Shown here: in pieces, positions 54,523 through 62,898 of the stretch
Layout: each line of letters starts with the position of its first letter
How positions within the stretch are numbered: position 1 is the stretch's first letter
Origin: Comamonadaceae bacterium ALPHA2B
GTDB lineage: Bacteria > Pseudomonadota > Gammaproteobacteria > Burkholderiales > Burkholderiaceae_C
Assembly: GCA_005503065.1 (NCBI GenBank)
Contig: SCOE01000008.1
Coordinates: forward strand, 1 to 64,000
DNA: 64,000 nt
Direction: 5' to 3'
Notes under the pieces: model-generated
The model's database searches: none
The model's input: only the letters and a program-made list of their open reading frames with translations
What the model was told of the DNA's origin: nothing
Made by a program: the position numbers and the translations under genes

Positions 54523-54712
54523 ATAGTAGTACGCATGCAGCGTGCCAGCAAGCGTCGACGCTTCGGGGGAAACCCTTGGCCGATGGTCGCGGCGGGCGAC
54601 CGTCGATGCCCGACGACCGGGCAGCGACCGGCGCGCCGCCTCGCCGCTCTAAACTGACCTTTTTGCCCAACACCGCCTTCGTTCCCGTGAAGGCGGCGAT
54701 CCCGGACCGGAC

Positions 54713-55519
54713 ATGAAATCAATCGACGGCGCCCCCAGCGGTGGCAAGCGCGAGCGCAGGCCAGCGGCCGCGCCCCAGGCCCCGGTGCGTCCTGCGACCC
54801 AGCGACTGTCGAAGGAAGCGCGCGAACAGCAGATCGTGCAGAAGGCCATCCAGCTCTTCGCCGAGCGCGGCTTCCAGGTCAGCACCCACGAGATCGCCCG
54901 GGCGCTGGGCATCACCCAGCCGCTTCTGTACAACTACTTTCCCACCAAGGAAGCCCTTGTCGATCGCGTCTACGACGAGGTCTTCGTGCGCAAGTGGGAC
55001 CCGATGTGGGAAGAGTGGCTGTCGGATGCATCGAAGCCGCTGGCCGAGCGGCTCAAGCATTACCTCAAGGACTATGCGCAGTACATCCTGCGCAGCGACT
55101 GGATCCGCATCTTCATCTCGGCCGGGCTGACACGGCAGGGCATCAACCAGCGCTACATCGCGCGATTGCGCGAGCATCACTTCAAGGTCATCGCGCGCGA
55201 GATGCGCAAGGCCTACGACATCCCCGAGCCGTCGAACGAGGAGGAACTCGAGGAGGAGCTCGAGCTCATCTGGTCGATGCATTCGGGCGTGTTCTACATT
55301 GGCATGCGCAAGTGGGTCTATGCCTTGAGCATCCCCAAGAACCTGGACCGCATCATCGACATGCGGGTCGACGCCTTCCTGCTCGGCGCGCCGCCGGTGC
55401 TGCGGCAGGCGCGCATCGCCACCGGCGCGCAAGGCGCCGCCGCACCCTCCCGGCGCCCGGCCCTCGCGAGTTCAGGCACCCGCCCACGCCCGGCCGGATC
55501 CACGGCCGGCGGTCGCTAA
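54713..55519 (+). CDS. TetR-family transcriptional regulator
   Basis: A 268-residue regulator. The HTH is QVSTHEIARALGITQPLLYN then YFPTKEALVDRVYDEVFVRK, at about residues 55-95. The C-terminal ligand domain is helical (LKHYLKDYAQYILRSDWIRI, YIARLREHHFKVIAREMRKA). Basic N- and C-terminal extensions are present (KRERRPAAAPQAP; SRRPALASSGTRPRPAGSTA). Divergent from the four-gene monooxygenase unit, which it probably represses. Confidence 0.88.
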   Translation: MKSIDGAPSGGKRERRPAAAPQAPVRPATQRLSKEAREQQIVQKAIQLFAERGFQVSTHEIARALGITQPLLYNYFPTKEALVDRVYDEVFVRKWDPMWEEWLSDASKPLAERLKHYLKDYAQYILRSDWIRIFISAGLTRQGINQRYIARLREHHFKVIAREMRKAYDIPEPSNEEELEEELELIWSMHSGVFYIGMRKWVYALSIPKNLDRIIDMRVDAFLLGAPPVLRQARIATGAQGAAAPSRRPALASSGTRPRPAGSTAGGR

Positions 55520-55875
55520 CCCCACCCCGGCATCAGCCGCACTGTCACGATCCAGAACGGCGCGGACAGGAGCAGCGCGCGCCAGAACGGCCAGCCCCAG
55601 CCGCGCCACGCGAGGAACAGGAGCGCGATCGCCAGCAAGGGGTTGCCGAACATCCCGGCCAGCAGCAGGAAGGTGAGGAAGCCGACCACGGCGATCGTTC
55701 CCGCGAGCCAGGGCCACAGGGCGTCGACAGGCACCCAGGACGACGTGGCGAGCACCTCGCAGACCCCCATGAGCGTCACGAGCACCACGAAGACGAGGCG
55801 GCCCTTCGACAGGCGGGCCGCGGCGCCGACGGGTGGGCCGTCGCCGGTCGTGACGGGGTCGGATTCGGTCTTCAC
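55516..55875 (-). CDS. Small integral membrane protein, unknown function
   Basis: A 119-residue protein with a hydrophilic N-terminus (VKTESDPVTTGDGPPV) and three to four membrane helices (GRLVFVVLVTLMGVCEVLA, WLAGTIAVVGFLTFLLLAG, LLAIALLFLAWRGWGW, LLLSAPFWIVTVRLM). The GTG start at 55875 overlaps the stop of the gene at 55872 by four bases (GTGA), so the two are coupled. I recognise no family. The 3' end overlaps the TetR gene end by four bases. Confidence 0.7.
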   Translation of the reverse strand: MKTESDPVTTGDGPPVGAAARLSKGRLVFVVLVTLMGVCEVLATSSWVPVDALWPWLAGTIAVVGFLTFLLLAGMFGNPLLAIALLFLAWRGWGWPFWRALLLSAPFWIVTVRLMPGWG

Positions 55876-56333
55876 GGCGCGTCGCGCAAGGCGGCGGCCG
55901 AGGGCCCGAGCGGCAGCTCGGGTGGCAGGCATTGCAGCACGGCGCGTGCCACTGCGCGGTCGGCCAGCACGACGTGCAGTTGCTCCCCCGGAGCGAAGAA
56001 GATCAGCCGCACACCCTGCAGCAGCGACTTGCGCGCGTCGACCCGCTCGAAGTCTTCGAAGCTGCGCTCGCTGAGCTTGAACACCTTGACTCGCAGGCCG
56101 ACGGGCGTGATCCAGAGCTTGGGCGACAGGCTGTTGTGCGAGCCGCCGAAGGTGCGGCGCCACATGAGCTTCGACACCGGCACCACGAGGTCGCCGTTCG
56201 CGTCGGGCCGCAGCGACGCGGCCGGGCGCATCGGGCCCCAGTCGGCCACGGGCCGGAGTCCGCGCCGCAGGAGCAGCACGATCATCGCCGCCACCAGCAG
56301 CGGCACCGCCTCCAGCCAGTCCGAGGCCGTCAT
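55872..56333 (-). CDS. Membrane-anchored protein of unknown function
   Basis: A 153-residue protein. One N-terminal membrane segment (about residues 8-26, WLEAVPLLVAAMIVLLLRR) precedes a soluble beta-rich domain (GDLVVPVSKLMWRRTFGGSH, LWITPVGLRVKVFKLSERSF, VRLIFFAPGEQLHVVLADRA). No family is recognised. It is translationally coupled to the small membrane protein downstream. The 326-base gap upstream (to 56660) holds a hairpin and a possible gene remnant. Confidence 0.72.
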   Translation of the reverse strand: MTASDWLEAVPLLVAAMIVLLLRRGLRPVADWGPMRPAASLRPDANGDLVVPVSKLMWRRTFGGSHNSLSPKLWITPVGLRVKVFKLSERSFEDFERVDARKSLLQGVRLIFFAPGEQLHVVLADRAVARAVLQCLPPELPLGPSAAALRDAP

Positions 56334-56659
56334 GGGCTGGCCGAGCTGCGGACCGCATCGACCGGTGCGCAGCGCGGCGCACAGGCGGGGACGGCGGAAG
56401 CGGAGAAGCGATGCATCGATGGCCGGGCAGGACAGGCGATCGATTCTCGCGAAACGCGGGCGCTTGCGAAGCAGCTGTTCGGCCTATGCCCGAGCGCCAG
56501 TCGCATCACTGCGCGCAGTCACACAGGCACCCTGAAACGTCTGCAGGCCGCAGGCCGTCAGGGTGCCAGTGACGCCATCGCGTCCATGACCAGGGTCGTC
56601 CCCAGGATGCTGTTGTGGGTCGCGCCGTCCACGGGCTCGAAGCGTTCGACGCCCGATGC
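56334..56659. other. 326-base gap with a hairpin and a possible hydrolase gene remnant
   Basis: GGCACCCTGA at 56526-56535 and TCAGGGTGCC at 56558-56567 form a perfect 10-base stem with a 22-base loop. On the minus strand, 56653-56558 translates as GVERFEPVDGATHNSILGTT, then LVMDAMASLAP and stop, in frame directly after the stop of the NADPH-FMN reductase gene. It looks like the tail of an alpha/beta hydrolase (GATHN). I see nothing in 56334-56525. Confidence 0.45.
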
Positions 56660-57250
56660 TCAGTACGGCGGCGCCTGCGTCGCCCGCTGCACGCGCGCCG
56701 CGTTCGTCCACCAGGCCAGGTCGTCGGCCCAGCGCGGGAAGGCGCGCTTCAGGCTTGCGCCCGCATCGCCCGTCGGCTCGCCCTGCGCGTCCAGCGTCTG
56801 CGAGATCGGGCCCACCGCCAGCGTGCTGGAGATGACGACCATGCCCATCTCCGACAGGATCGAATGCCAGGCGGTGCCCGAACGCACGCCCGAGAAGCGC
56901 CCGGCCGAATAGCTGGCGATGGCGGCGGGCCGCCAGAACCACTCCTCGAGGAAATGGTCGGTGAGGTTCTTCAGCCCCGGCTGCACGCCCCAGTTGTATT
57001 CGCCGGTGACGAAGACGAAGGCGTCGGCCGCGCGGATCTTGCCGGCCAGCGTTTCGAGCGCCTCGGGCGCCTGGCCCTTGGGGTACTCCTTGTACATGCG
57101 GTCGAGCATCGGCAGGCCGACCGCCTTGGCGTCGATGAAGTCGACGTTCGCGCCGCGGGCGCGCAGGCCCTTGACGATGAAGTCCGCGAGGCGGATGCCC
57201 ATGCGGTCGGACCGGTACGAACCGTAGAAGACGAGGATGTTGTCGGGCAT
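56660..57250 (-). CDS. NADPH-dependent FMN reductase/NAD(P)H quinone oxidoreductase-like
   Basis: A 196-residue flavodoxin-like protein. FYGSYRSDRMGIRLADFIVK is the FMN-phosphate loop region, and FVTGEYNWGVQPGLKNLTDH near 78-97 is the conserved GEYN block of the NADPH-dependent FMN reductase family. YSAGRFSGVRSGTAWHSIL follows. It may reduce quinones or FMN. Single gene on the minus strand with 45 bases between it and the IclR regulator gene upstream. Not clearly part of the neighbouring catabolic cluster. Confidence 0.88.
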   Translation of the reverse strand: MPDNILVFYGSYRSDRMGIRLADFIVKGLRARGANVDFIDAKAVGLPMLDRMYKEYPKGQAPEALETLAGKIRAADAFVFVTGEYNWGVQPGLKNLTDHFLEEWFWRPAAIASYSAGRFSGVRSGTAWHSILSEMGMVVISSTLAVGPISQTLDAQGEPTGDAGASLKRAFPRWADDLAWWTNAARVQRATQAPPY

Positions 57251-57295
57251 GGAAGGCTCCTTGGCGATTCAGCCCGGCATCATCTCAGCCCTCGC

Positions 57296-58099
57296 TCATC
57301 GGCGCTTGACGCTCTCGCGTTCGGCCCACTGCTGTCCCATCTGGCGCGCGTGCCGCTCCATCGCCTGCACCAGCCGCGGCACCCGCTCGTCGGGCAGGCG
57401 GTCCTTGATGGCGGTGACCGCGAGGCCGGCCAGCACGGCGCCCTGCGGATGGCGCACCGGCACCGCCAGCGCGCGCGTGCCGGGCACGACGCCGGCCGGC
57501 GCGTAGGCATAGCCGCGGCGCTGCAACACACGCAAACGCTGGCGCAGCTCGTCGGGCTCGATGCGCAGGGCACGCAAGCGGCGCACGTTGCGCTGGATCG
57601 TGGCCGCGCGTTCTTCTTCCGGCAGGCTGCCCAGCAGCACGAGGCCGCTCACGCCCACGCCGAGCGGGCGCCGCGCGCCCACCTCGATCGACAGCACCTT
57701 CACGGCATAGCTGCCCGGATGCCGTGCCAGGCAGACCGAGTCGTCGCCGTTGCGGATGGTGAGGAAGCAGGTCTCGCCTTCGGCCTCGGCGAGGGCCTGC
57801 AGGTGCGGCGCCGCCACCGCGCGCAGCGGAAAGCCCGCCGAGCGCGCCAGGCCCATGAGCGACACCTCGCCGCCGATCAGGTAGCGGCGCGTGGCGGCGT
57901 CCTGCTCCACGGCCCCTTCTTCCATCAGGACCTGCAGCAGCCGGTGCACCGTGGCACGGTTCAGGTCCGTGGCCTGGGCCACGTCCAGCAGGCGGACGCC
58001 ATGCTCCTGCCCCGCCGCCACGATGCGCAGCACCGCCAGCGCGCGTCGCACCGACTGCGCGCCGGCGGTGGGGGCGGACTCGGGGGCTGCACCGGCCAT
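57296..58099 (-). CDS. IclR-family transcriptional regulator
   Basis: A 267-residue regulator. The winged HTH is at 16-75 (SVRRALAVLRIVAAGQEHGV, LLDVAQATDLNRATVHRLLQ), and the GAF-like effector domain has TCFLTIRNGDDSVCLARHPG and VLSIEVGARRPLGVGVSGLV. A C-terminal block GAVLAGLAVTAIKDRLPDER is typical. It lies next to a flavin reductase gene and, across a divergent region, a six-gene catabolic operon. The palindrome at 58774-58794 is its likely binding site. Confidence 0.9.
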   Translation of the reverse strand: MAGAAPESAPTAGAQSVRRALAVLRIVAAGQEHGVRLLDVAQATDLNRATVHRLLQVLMEEGAVEQDAATRRYLIGGEVSLMGLARSAGFPLRAVAAPHLQALAEAEGETCFLTIRNGDDSVCLARHPGSYAVKVLSIEVGARRPLGVGVSGLVLLGSLPEEERAATIQRNVRRLRALRIEPDELRQRLRVLQRRGYAYAPAGVVPGTRALAVPVRHPQGAVLAGLAVTAIKDRLPDERVPRLVQAMERHARQMGQQWAERESVKRR

Positions 58100-58113
58100 C
58101 GGCAGCGAAAGGA

Positions 58114-58740
58114 TCAGACCACCGACTTGGCCGTCTGCTGCATGCGCCGCAGCGTGACGATGCGGCCGAGCGTCGCGTAGTTGGGCCCGCCGATGCGGCA
58201 CACCGGGTCGAGCGCCAGCGTCTCGACCTTGCCGTCGTGCATGAGCCCGTCGCGCAGGTGGAAGCGCGTGACCTCGCCAACGATGAACTCCGCGCCGGTC
58301 TCGCCGAAGGGGATGACCTGCGACAGACGGCACTCCATGGCCACCGGCGCGTCGCGCAGGCGGGGCACGGCCACCGTCTCGCTGGGTACGGTGGCCAGCC
58401 CCAGCAGGTCGGCTTCGCTCACGTCCTCGGGATGCTCCTCGCTGCTCTCGTGGATGGCGTTGAGCTGCGCCGAATCGCCGATGTGCACCACGTACTCGCC
58501 GCGGCTGTGGATGTGGGCGCCGGTGTCCTTGCGGCGCCCGGCCTTGCGCCCGACGTTCACGCCCAGCATCGGCGGCTTGTTCGACACGAAGGTGAAGCAG
58601 GAGAAGGGCGCGAGGTTGACGACACCGGTGGGCGACAGCGTGCTGATCCAGGCGATCGGCCGTGGCACGACCAGGCCGCTGAGCAGGCGATAGGTGGCTT
58701 CGGGGGTCAGCGTGTGCGGTTCGATCTGCATGGTCCGCAT
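58114..58740 (-). CDS. Flavin reductase family protein
   Basis: A 208-residue FMN-binding split-barrel protein. RLLSGLVVPRPIAWISTLSP is the opening motif, followed by VNLAPFSCFTFVSNKPPMLG and KDTGAHIHSRGEYVVHIGDS. The C-terminal GGPNYATLGRIVTLRRM closes the fold. No partner monooxygenase is adjacent, so it may donate reduced flavin to an enzyme encoded elsewhere or act as an FMN-dependent enzyme itself. Its start could be either the ATG at 58740 or 58731. Confidence 0.85.
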   Translation of the reverse strand: MRTMQIEPHTLTPEATYRLLSGLVVPRPIAWISTLSPTGVVNLAPFSCFTFVSNKPPMLGVNVGRKAGRRKDTGAHIHSRGEYVVHIGDSAQLNAIHESSEEHPEDVSEADLLGLATVPSETVAVPRLRDAPVAMECRLSQVIPFGETGAEFIVGEVTRFHLRDGLMHDGKVETLALDPVCRIGGPNYATLGRIVTLRRMQQTAKSVV

Positions 58741-58773
58741 TGTGGACGCGACCGCATGCTGGCGCGAGTTCAG

Positions 58774-58794
58774 AAAGTCCACATCATGGACTTT
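58774..58794. promoter_or_regulatory. Palindrome between divergent genes, likely IclR operator
   Basis: AAAGTCCA at 58774-58781 and TGGACTTT at 58787-58794 are perfect 8-base inverted arms with a 5-base CATCA spacer. They lie in the 146-base region between the flavin reductase gene and the Bug gene. Confidence 0.7.
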
Positions 58795-58886
58795 TCGGCC
58801 AACTTGGCGTTGCGACGCACCGACCGTTGTTCCTACAGTGGGGACATCGCGAACGCTGCACGAGCAGCCCAACGGAGACATCTTCT

Positions 58887-59876
58887 ATGCATCGACTCAA
58901 GGCCCTCGGCCTGGCCGCGACCGTCGGCTTCGGCCTCCTTCTTTCCACCCACGCCGCGCAGGCGCAAAACCCCGCCGCCTGGCCCGACAAGCCCGTGCGC
59001 CTGGTGCTGCCCTACCCGCCCGGCGGCAACGTCGACGGCGCGGCCCGCATCATCAGCGACCAGCTGCAAGCCATCTTCAAGCAGCCCTTCCTGGTGGACA
59101 ACAAGCCGGGCGCGGGCGGACTGATCGCGGGCGAATTCGTCGCCAAGGCCGCGCCCGACGGCTACACCTTCTTCATGGGCGCGAACGGGCCCATCCTCTT
59201 CTCGCCCACCATCTTCAAGCGCGACGTGTACGACTGGCGGCGCGACTTCGTGCCGGTGGGTTCGGTGTCGTTCACCCCGCTGGTGCTGCAGGTGAATCCC
59301 TCCACGCCCTACAAGACCATCGGCGAGCTGATCGAAGCCGGCAAGAAGCCGGGCAACAAGCTGACCATGGCCTCGCCCGGCGCCGGCACGCAGAACCACC
59401 TGGTGAGCGAATACCTGCAGCGAGAGAGCGGCAGCCACTGGACCACCGTGCACTACAAGGGCAACGCACCGGCCACGACCGACCTGCTGGGCGGCCAGGT
59501 GAACTTCAACTTCGACCAGGTGTCGGTGGCGCAGCCCTTCATCCAGCAGGGCCGCACGCGGCCACTGGCCGTGACCTCGCCGCAGCGGCTGCCGCAGCTG
59601 CCCGACGTGCCCACGCTGCAGGAGTCCGGCTTCAAGGACTTCAGCACCGAGACCTTCACCGGCATCCTGGCGCCCAAGGGCACGCCCGACGCCATCGTGC
59701 AGAAGCTGTCGCAGGCGCTGCAGAAGATCCTGGCCGACAAGGCCGTGCAGGAGCGCTTCAGCGTGCTGGGCTCGCAGGCCCGCGCGATGACGCCCGCCGA
59801 ATTCACCCAGTTCCTCGACAAGGAAGACAAGCGATGGATCCCCATCATCAAGCAGGCCAACATCACGGCGCAGTGA
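58887..59876 (+). CDS. Bug/TctC family solute-binding protein
   Basis: A 329-residue protein with a signal peptide (MHRLKALGLAATVGFGLLLS, cleavage near AAQAQ). VRLVLPYPPGGNVDGAARII, FLVDNKPGAGGLIAGEFVAK and LPDVPTLQESGFKDFSTETF are present. It is the first gene of a six-gene plus-strand operon of aromatic lower-pathway type, so it probably binds the substrate taken up for that pathway. Confidence 0.92.
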   Translation: MHRLKALGLAATVGFGLLLSTHAAQAQNPAAWPDKPVRLVLPYPPGGNVDGAARIISDQLQAIFKQPFLVDNKPGAGGLIAGEFVAKAAPDGYTFFMGANGPILFSPTIFKRDVYDWRRDFVPVGSVSFTPLVLQVNPSTPYKTIGELIEAGKKPGNKLTMASPGAGTQNHLVSEYLQRESGSHWTTVHYKGNAPATTDLLGGQVNFNFDQVSVAQPFIQQGRTRPLAVTSPQRLPQLPDVPTLQESGFKDFSTETFTGILAPKGTPDAIVQKLSQALQKILADKAVQERFSVLGSQARAMTPAEFTQFLDKEDKRWIPIIKQANITAQ

Positions 59877-60280
59877 CCCTCACGCGCGCCGCGCCGGCGG
59901 GCCGCACCGCCATCTACGTGGGCGGCTTCGGCCACAAGAACCCGATTCCCGCCGCCTGCCGCATCGGCCCGCTGGTCGAGAGCGGCAGCGTGCTGGGCAC
60001 CGACCCGGCCACCGGCCAGATCGCCGAGGGCATCGAGGCGCAGTGCCGCCACATGCTGGACAACCTGCGCCGCATCGTCGAGGCCGCCGGCGGCAGCACG
60101 GCCGACGTGGTCAAGGTCACGGTCTGGATGAAGGACCGCAGCCAGCGCCCTGCCCTCAACGTGCCGTGGCTGGAGATGTTTCCCGACGCCGCCACGCGCC
60201 CCGCGCGCCATGCCATCCACGCACCCGAGCTCGACATGGGCAAGCTCATCGAGTGCGTGTTCACCGCCTACATCGCCTGA
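59873..60280 (+). CDS. Rid (YjgF/YER057c) family protein
   Basis: A 135-residue single-domain protein. Typical blocks are AIYVGGFGHKNPIPAACRIG, IEAQCRHMLDNLRRIVEAAG, VVKVTVWMKDRS and a final ELDMGKLIECVFTAYIA; the Arg of the RxxR/K region lies in TRPARHAIH. Family members hydrolyse imine/enamine intermediates, and one branch is 2-aminomuconate deaminase. The start is a GTG overlapping the preceding TGA (GTGA), which implies coupling to the Bug gene. Confidence 0.83.
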   Translation: MTLTRAAPAGRTAIYVGGFGHKNPIPAACRIGPLVESGSVLGTDPATGQIAEGIEAQCRHMLDNLRRIVEAAGGSTADVVKVTVWMKDRSQRPALNVPWLEMFPDAATRPARHAIHAPELDMGKLIECVFTAYIA

Positions 60281-60300
60281 GCAGCCGCGAACGACCCGCC

Positions 60301-61203
60301 ATGCCCGACTACCTGCCCTTCGACCCCCATCCGCGCGCGCCGGCCCGGCCCCTGCCGCCACTGGCCTGCGACAGCCAGTTCCACGTCTTCGGCTCGCGCG
60401 AGCGCTACCCCGTGCGCGCTGGTGCGGCATACGAGATGCCCACCGCCACCTGGCAGGTGGCGCAGCGCCTGCATGCCACGCTGGGCATCCAGCGCGGCGT
60501 GATCGTGCAGGCCACCACCTACGGCGCCGACCACCAGGTGGTGCTCGATGCACTGGCCGGCCTCAATGGCGACGGCCCGCGGCGCTACATGGGCTGTGCC
60601 AATGCGGCGGTGCTGATCGAGAAGGACGACGCCTACCTGCAGCAGTTGCACGCCGCCGGCGTGCGCGGTGCCCGCTTCACGCGCGGTGGCCTGGGCATCA
60701 GCTTCGGCCCCGCGGAGATGGACCGCGCGCTGGGCCGCGTGCGTGAGCTGGGCTGGTATGTGAAGGTGCAGCCCGAACCCAACGGCGTGGCCGAGCAGAT
60801 GAAGGCCTTCGCCCACCTCGATGTGCCCGTGCTGGTGGACCACATGGGCCGCGCCGACCCCGCCGCGGGCGAGGCCGATGCCAGCCTGCGATGCCTGCTG
60901 GACCTGGTCCAGCGCGGCAACTTCTGGGTGATGCTGTCGCTCTCCGAGAAGCTCTCGCACGCCGGCGAGCCCTGGGACGACGTGGTGCCACTGGCCCGCC
61001 GCCTGATCGCTGCCGCGCCCGAGCGCTGCGTGTGGGGCAGCGACTGGCCGCACCCGGTCTCTGTCAAGCAGCCACCCAACGAGGGCGCGCTGCTCGACCT
61101 GCTCATGCGTTTCGCGCCCGACGAAGCGACGCTGCGCCGCATCCTGGTCGACAACCCCGCCGCCTTCTTCGGCTTCGATGCCGAGGTGGAGGTGGCCGCA
61201 TGA
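60301..61203 (+). CDS. Amidohydrolase-2 family protein (lactonase/decarboxylase-like)
   Basis: A 300-residue TIM-barrel hydrolase. CDSQFHVFGSRERYP near residue 23 replaces the usual CDxHxH with S-Q-F-H, so only one His of the first metal motif remains. It keeps VIVQATTYGADHQVVLDALA, VLVDHMGRADP and CVWGSDWPHP, where the Asp is conserved. Related to the paralogue at 39180, but clearly diverged. It could be a 2-pyrone or lactone hydrolase, or an ACMSD-like decarboxylase. Confidence 0.84.
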   Translation: MPDYLPFDPHPRAPARPLPPLACDSQFHVFGSRERYPVRAGAAYEMPTATWQVAQRLHATLGIQRGVIVQATTYGADHQVVLDALAGLNGDGPRRYMGCANAAVLIEKDDAYLQQLHAAGVRGARFTRGGLGISFGPAEMDRALGRVRELGWYVKVQPEPNGVAEQMKAFAHLDVPVLVDHMGRADPAAGEADASLRCLLDLVQRGNFWVMLSLSEKLSHAGEPWDDVVPLARRLIAAAPERCVWGSDWPHPVSVKQPPNEGALLDLLMRFAPDEATLRRILVDNPAAFFGFDAEVEVAA

Positions 61204-62072
61204 AGCTGCTGAGCTACACCCACCAGGGCCGCGACAGCTGGGGCGCGCTCGACGCGTCCGGCCAGGGCGTGGTCGACCTCGGCCGCCGGCTGCCCGCCAT
61301 CGCCGGGGTGCGCGGACTGCTCGAAGGCGGCGCGCCCGCCCTGGCGCAGGCGCGCCAGGCATCGGCCGGCGCCGCGCCCGACCTTGCATTGGCCGACGTG
61401 CAGCTGGACCTGCCCGTGCGCCAGCCGCGCGTCTTCTGCATCGGCGTCAACTACGCGCACCGCAATGCCGAGTACAAGGACGGCAGCGACCTGCCCCGCT
61501 ACCCGAGCATCTTCATGCGCGTGCCCGACTCCTTCAGCGCCCACGGCGCGCCGCTGCTGCAGCCGGCCGAGTCGCAGCAGCTGGACTACGAGGGCGAGAT
61601 CGGCATCGTGATCGGCCAGCGCGGGAGGCGCATCCCGCGCGATTCGGCGCTGGCGCACATCGGCGGCCTGACCTGCATCAACGAAGGCACGGTTCGCGAC
61701 TGGGTGCACCATGCCAAGTTCAACGTCACGCAGGGCAAGAACTGGTTCCGGTCCGGCGCCATCGGTCCCTGGCTGGTCACGCCGGACGAGTACCCGCAGG
61801 GCCTCGGCCACCTGCGCGTACAGACCCGCGTGAACGGCGAGACACGCCAGGACGACACCACCGAACACCTGATGTTCGATTTCGCCTACCTGGTGCATTA
61901 CCTCTCGACCTTCACGCCGCTGCTGCCCGGCGACGTGATCGCCACCGGCACGCCCATCGGCGCCGGCATCCGCTTCGACCCGCCGCGTTTCCTGCAGCCG
62001 GGCGACGTGGTGGAGGTGGAAGTGACCGGGGTCGGTGTGCTGCGCAACGTGGTGGAAGCGGAAGCGCGATGA
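61200..62072 (+). CDS. Fumarylacetoacetate hydrolase-family protein
   Basis: A 290-residue enzyme. [20 protein letters not shown] starts the catalytic domain near 77, followed by the metal-binding block [20 protein letters not shown] with two Glu (near 133-140) and [10 protein letters not shown] at the end. [20 protein letters not shown] and [16 protein letters not shown] are typical of HpaG- and acylpyruvase-like members. It cleaves or isomerises a diketo acid. ATGA overlaps link it to both neighbours in the operon. Confidence 0.92.
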   Translation: MKLLSYTHQGRDSWGALDASGQGVVDLGRRLPAIAGVRGLLEGGAPALAQARQASAGAAPDLALADVQLDLPVRQPRVFCIGVNYAHRNAEYKDGSDLPRYPSIFMRVPDSFSAHGAPLLQPAESQQLDYEGEIGIVIGQRGRRIPRDSALAHIGGLTCINEGTVRDWVHHAKFNVTQGKNWFRSGAIGPWLVTPDEYPQGLGHLRVQTRVNGETRQDDTTEHLMFDFAYLVHYLSTFTPLLPGDVIATGTPIGAGIRFDPPRFLQPGDVVEVEVTGVGVLRNVVEAEAR

Positions 62073-62887
62073 GCACGACCCTCAGCCCCGAGGCCTGCCG
62101 CGAGGCCGCCGCGCGCCTGGACGAGGCGGAGCGCAGCCGCGTGCCCTGCGGCCAGCTCTCCCTGGCCCATCCGGGCATGACCATGGACGACGCCTATGCC
62201 ATCCAGGCCGCCTGGATGGCGCTCAAGCAGCAGGCTGGCCGCACCGTCAAGGGCCACAAGATCGGCCTGACCTCCAAGGCCATGCAGCGTGCCGTGCGCA
62301 TCGACGAGCCCGACTTCGGCGTGCTGCTGGACGACATGTTCTACCGCGACGGCGCGTCCATCCCGGCGGACCGGTTCCTGCAGCTCAAGGTCGAAGCCGA
62401 ACTGGCCTTCGTGCTGGCCAAGCCGCTGGCCGGCCCCGACTGCACGCTCTTCGACGTGCTCGATTCCACCGCCTACGTGGTGCCGGCACTCGAGATCCTG
62501 GACGCCCGCATCCAGCGCGCGGACCCGGCCACCGGCCGCACCCGCACCGTGCTGGACACCATCGCCGACAACGCCGCCAATGCCGCCATCGTGCTGGGCG
62601 GGCGGCCCTTCCGGCCCGAGCAGCTGAACGTGGACATGCGCCGCATCGGCGCCATCGTCAGCCGCAACGGCGACGTGGAAGAGACCGGCCTGGCCGCGGG
62701 CGTGCTCAACCATCCGGGCCACGGCATCGCCTGGCTGGCGAACCGGCTGCACCGGCACGGCGTGTCGCTGGCCGCGGGCGAGGTGGTGCTGGCCGGCTCC
62801 TTCATCCGGCCCATCGACGTCGCCGCCGGCGACACGATCGTGGCCGACTACGGCGAGTTCGGCAGCGTGGCCTGCCACTTCAGCTGA
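62069..62887 (+). CDS. 2-oxo-hept-4-ene-1,7-dioate hydratase-like (HpaH/MhpD family)
   Basis: A 272-residue hydratase. Markers: [40 protein letters not shown] near 70, and the metal-binding Glu pair in [17 protein letters not shown] near 112. [17 protein letters not shown] and NTIADNAAN-like [15 protein letters not shown] follow. These enzymes hydrate 2-oxo-4-enoates and related dienoates in meta-cleavage lower pathways; close relatives are 4-oxalocrotonate decarboxylases. It overlaps the preceding gene by four bases and precedes the aldolase. Confidence 0.92.
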   Translation: MSTTLSPEACREAAARLDEAERSRVPCGQLSLAHPGMTMDDAYAIQAAWMALKQQAGRTVKGHKIGLTSKAMQRAVRIDEPDFGVLLDDMFYRDGASIPADRFLQLKVEAELAFVLAKPLAGPDCTLFDVLDSTAYVVPALEILDARIQRADPATGRTRTVLDTIADNAANAAIVLGGRPFRPEQLNVDMRRIGAIVSRNGDVEETGLAAGVLNHPGHGIAWLANRLHRHGVSLAAGEVVLAGSFIRPIDVAAGDTIVADYGEFGSVACHFS

Positions 62888-62898
62888 GGCACCGAAGC

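Larger units (their letters stand above)
54382..54712. promoter_or_regulatory. Divergent control region between the VOC gene and the TetR gene
   Basis: A 331-base region without a supported gene. It is AT-rich at its left end and holds two related palindromes (54396-54409 and 54509-54522). A TATAAA lies at 54503-54508, next to the second palindrome. The right half, 54540-54712, is GC-rich and shows nothing recognisable apart from a short direct run CGGCGCGCCGCC. Confidence 0.6.

Noticed and set aside
56484-56942. A 152-residue minus-strand frame overlapping the FMN reductase gene
   Set aside because: It reads Arg/Gly/Ala-rich, is in another frame of a well-supported gene and shows no motif.
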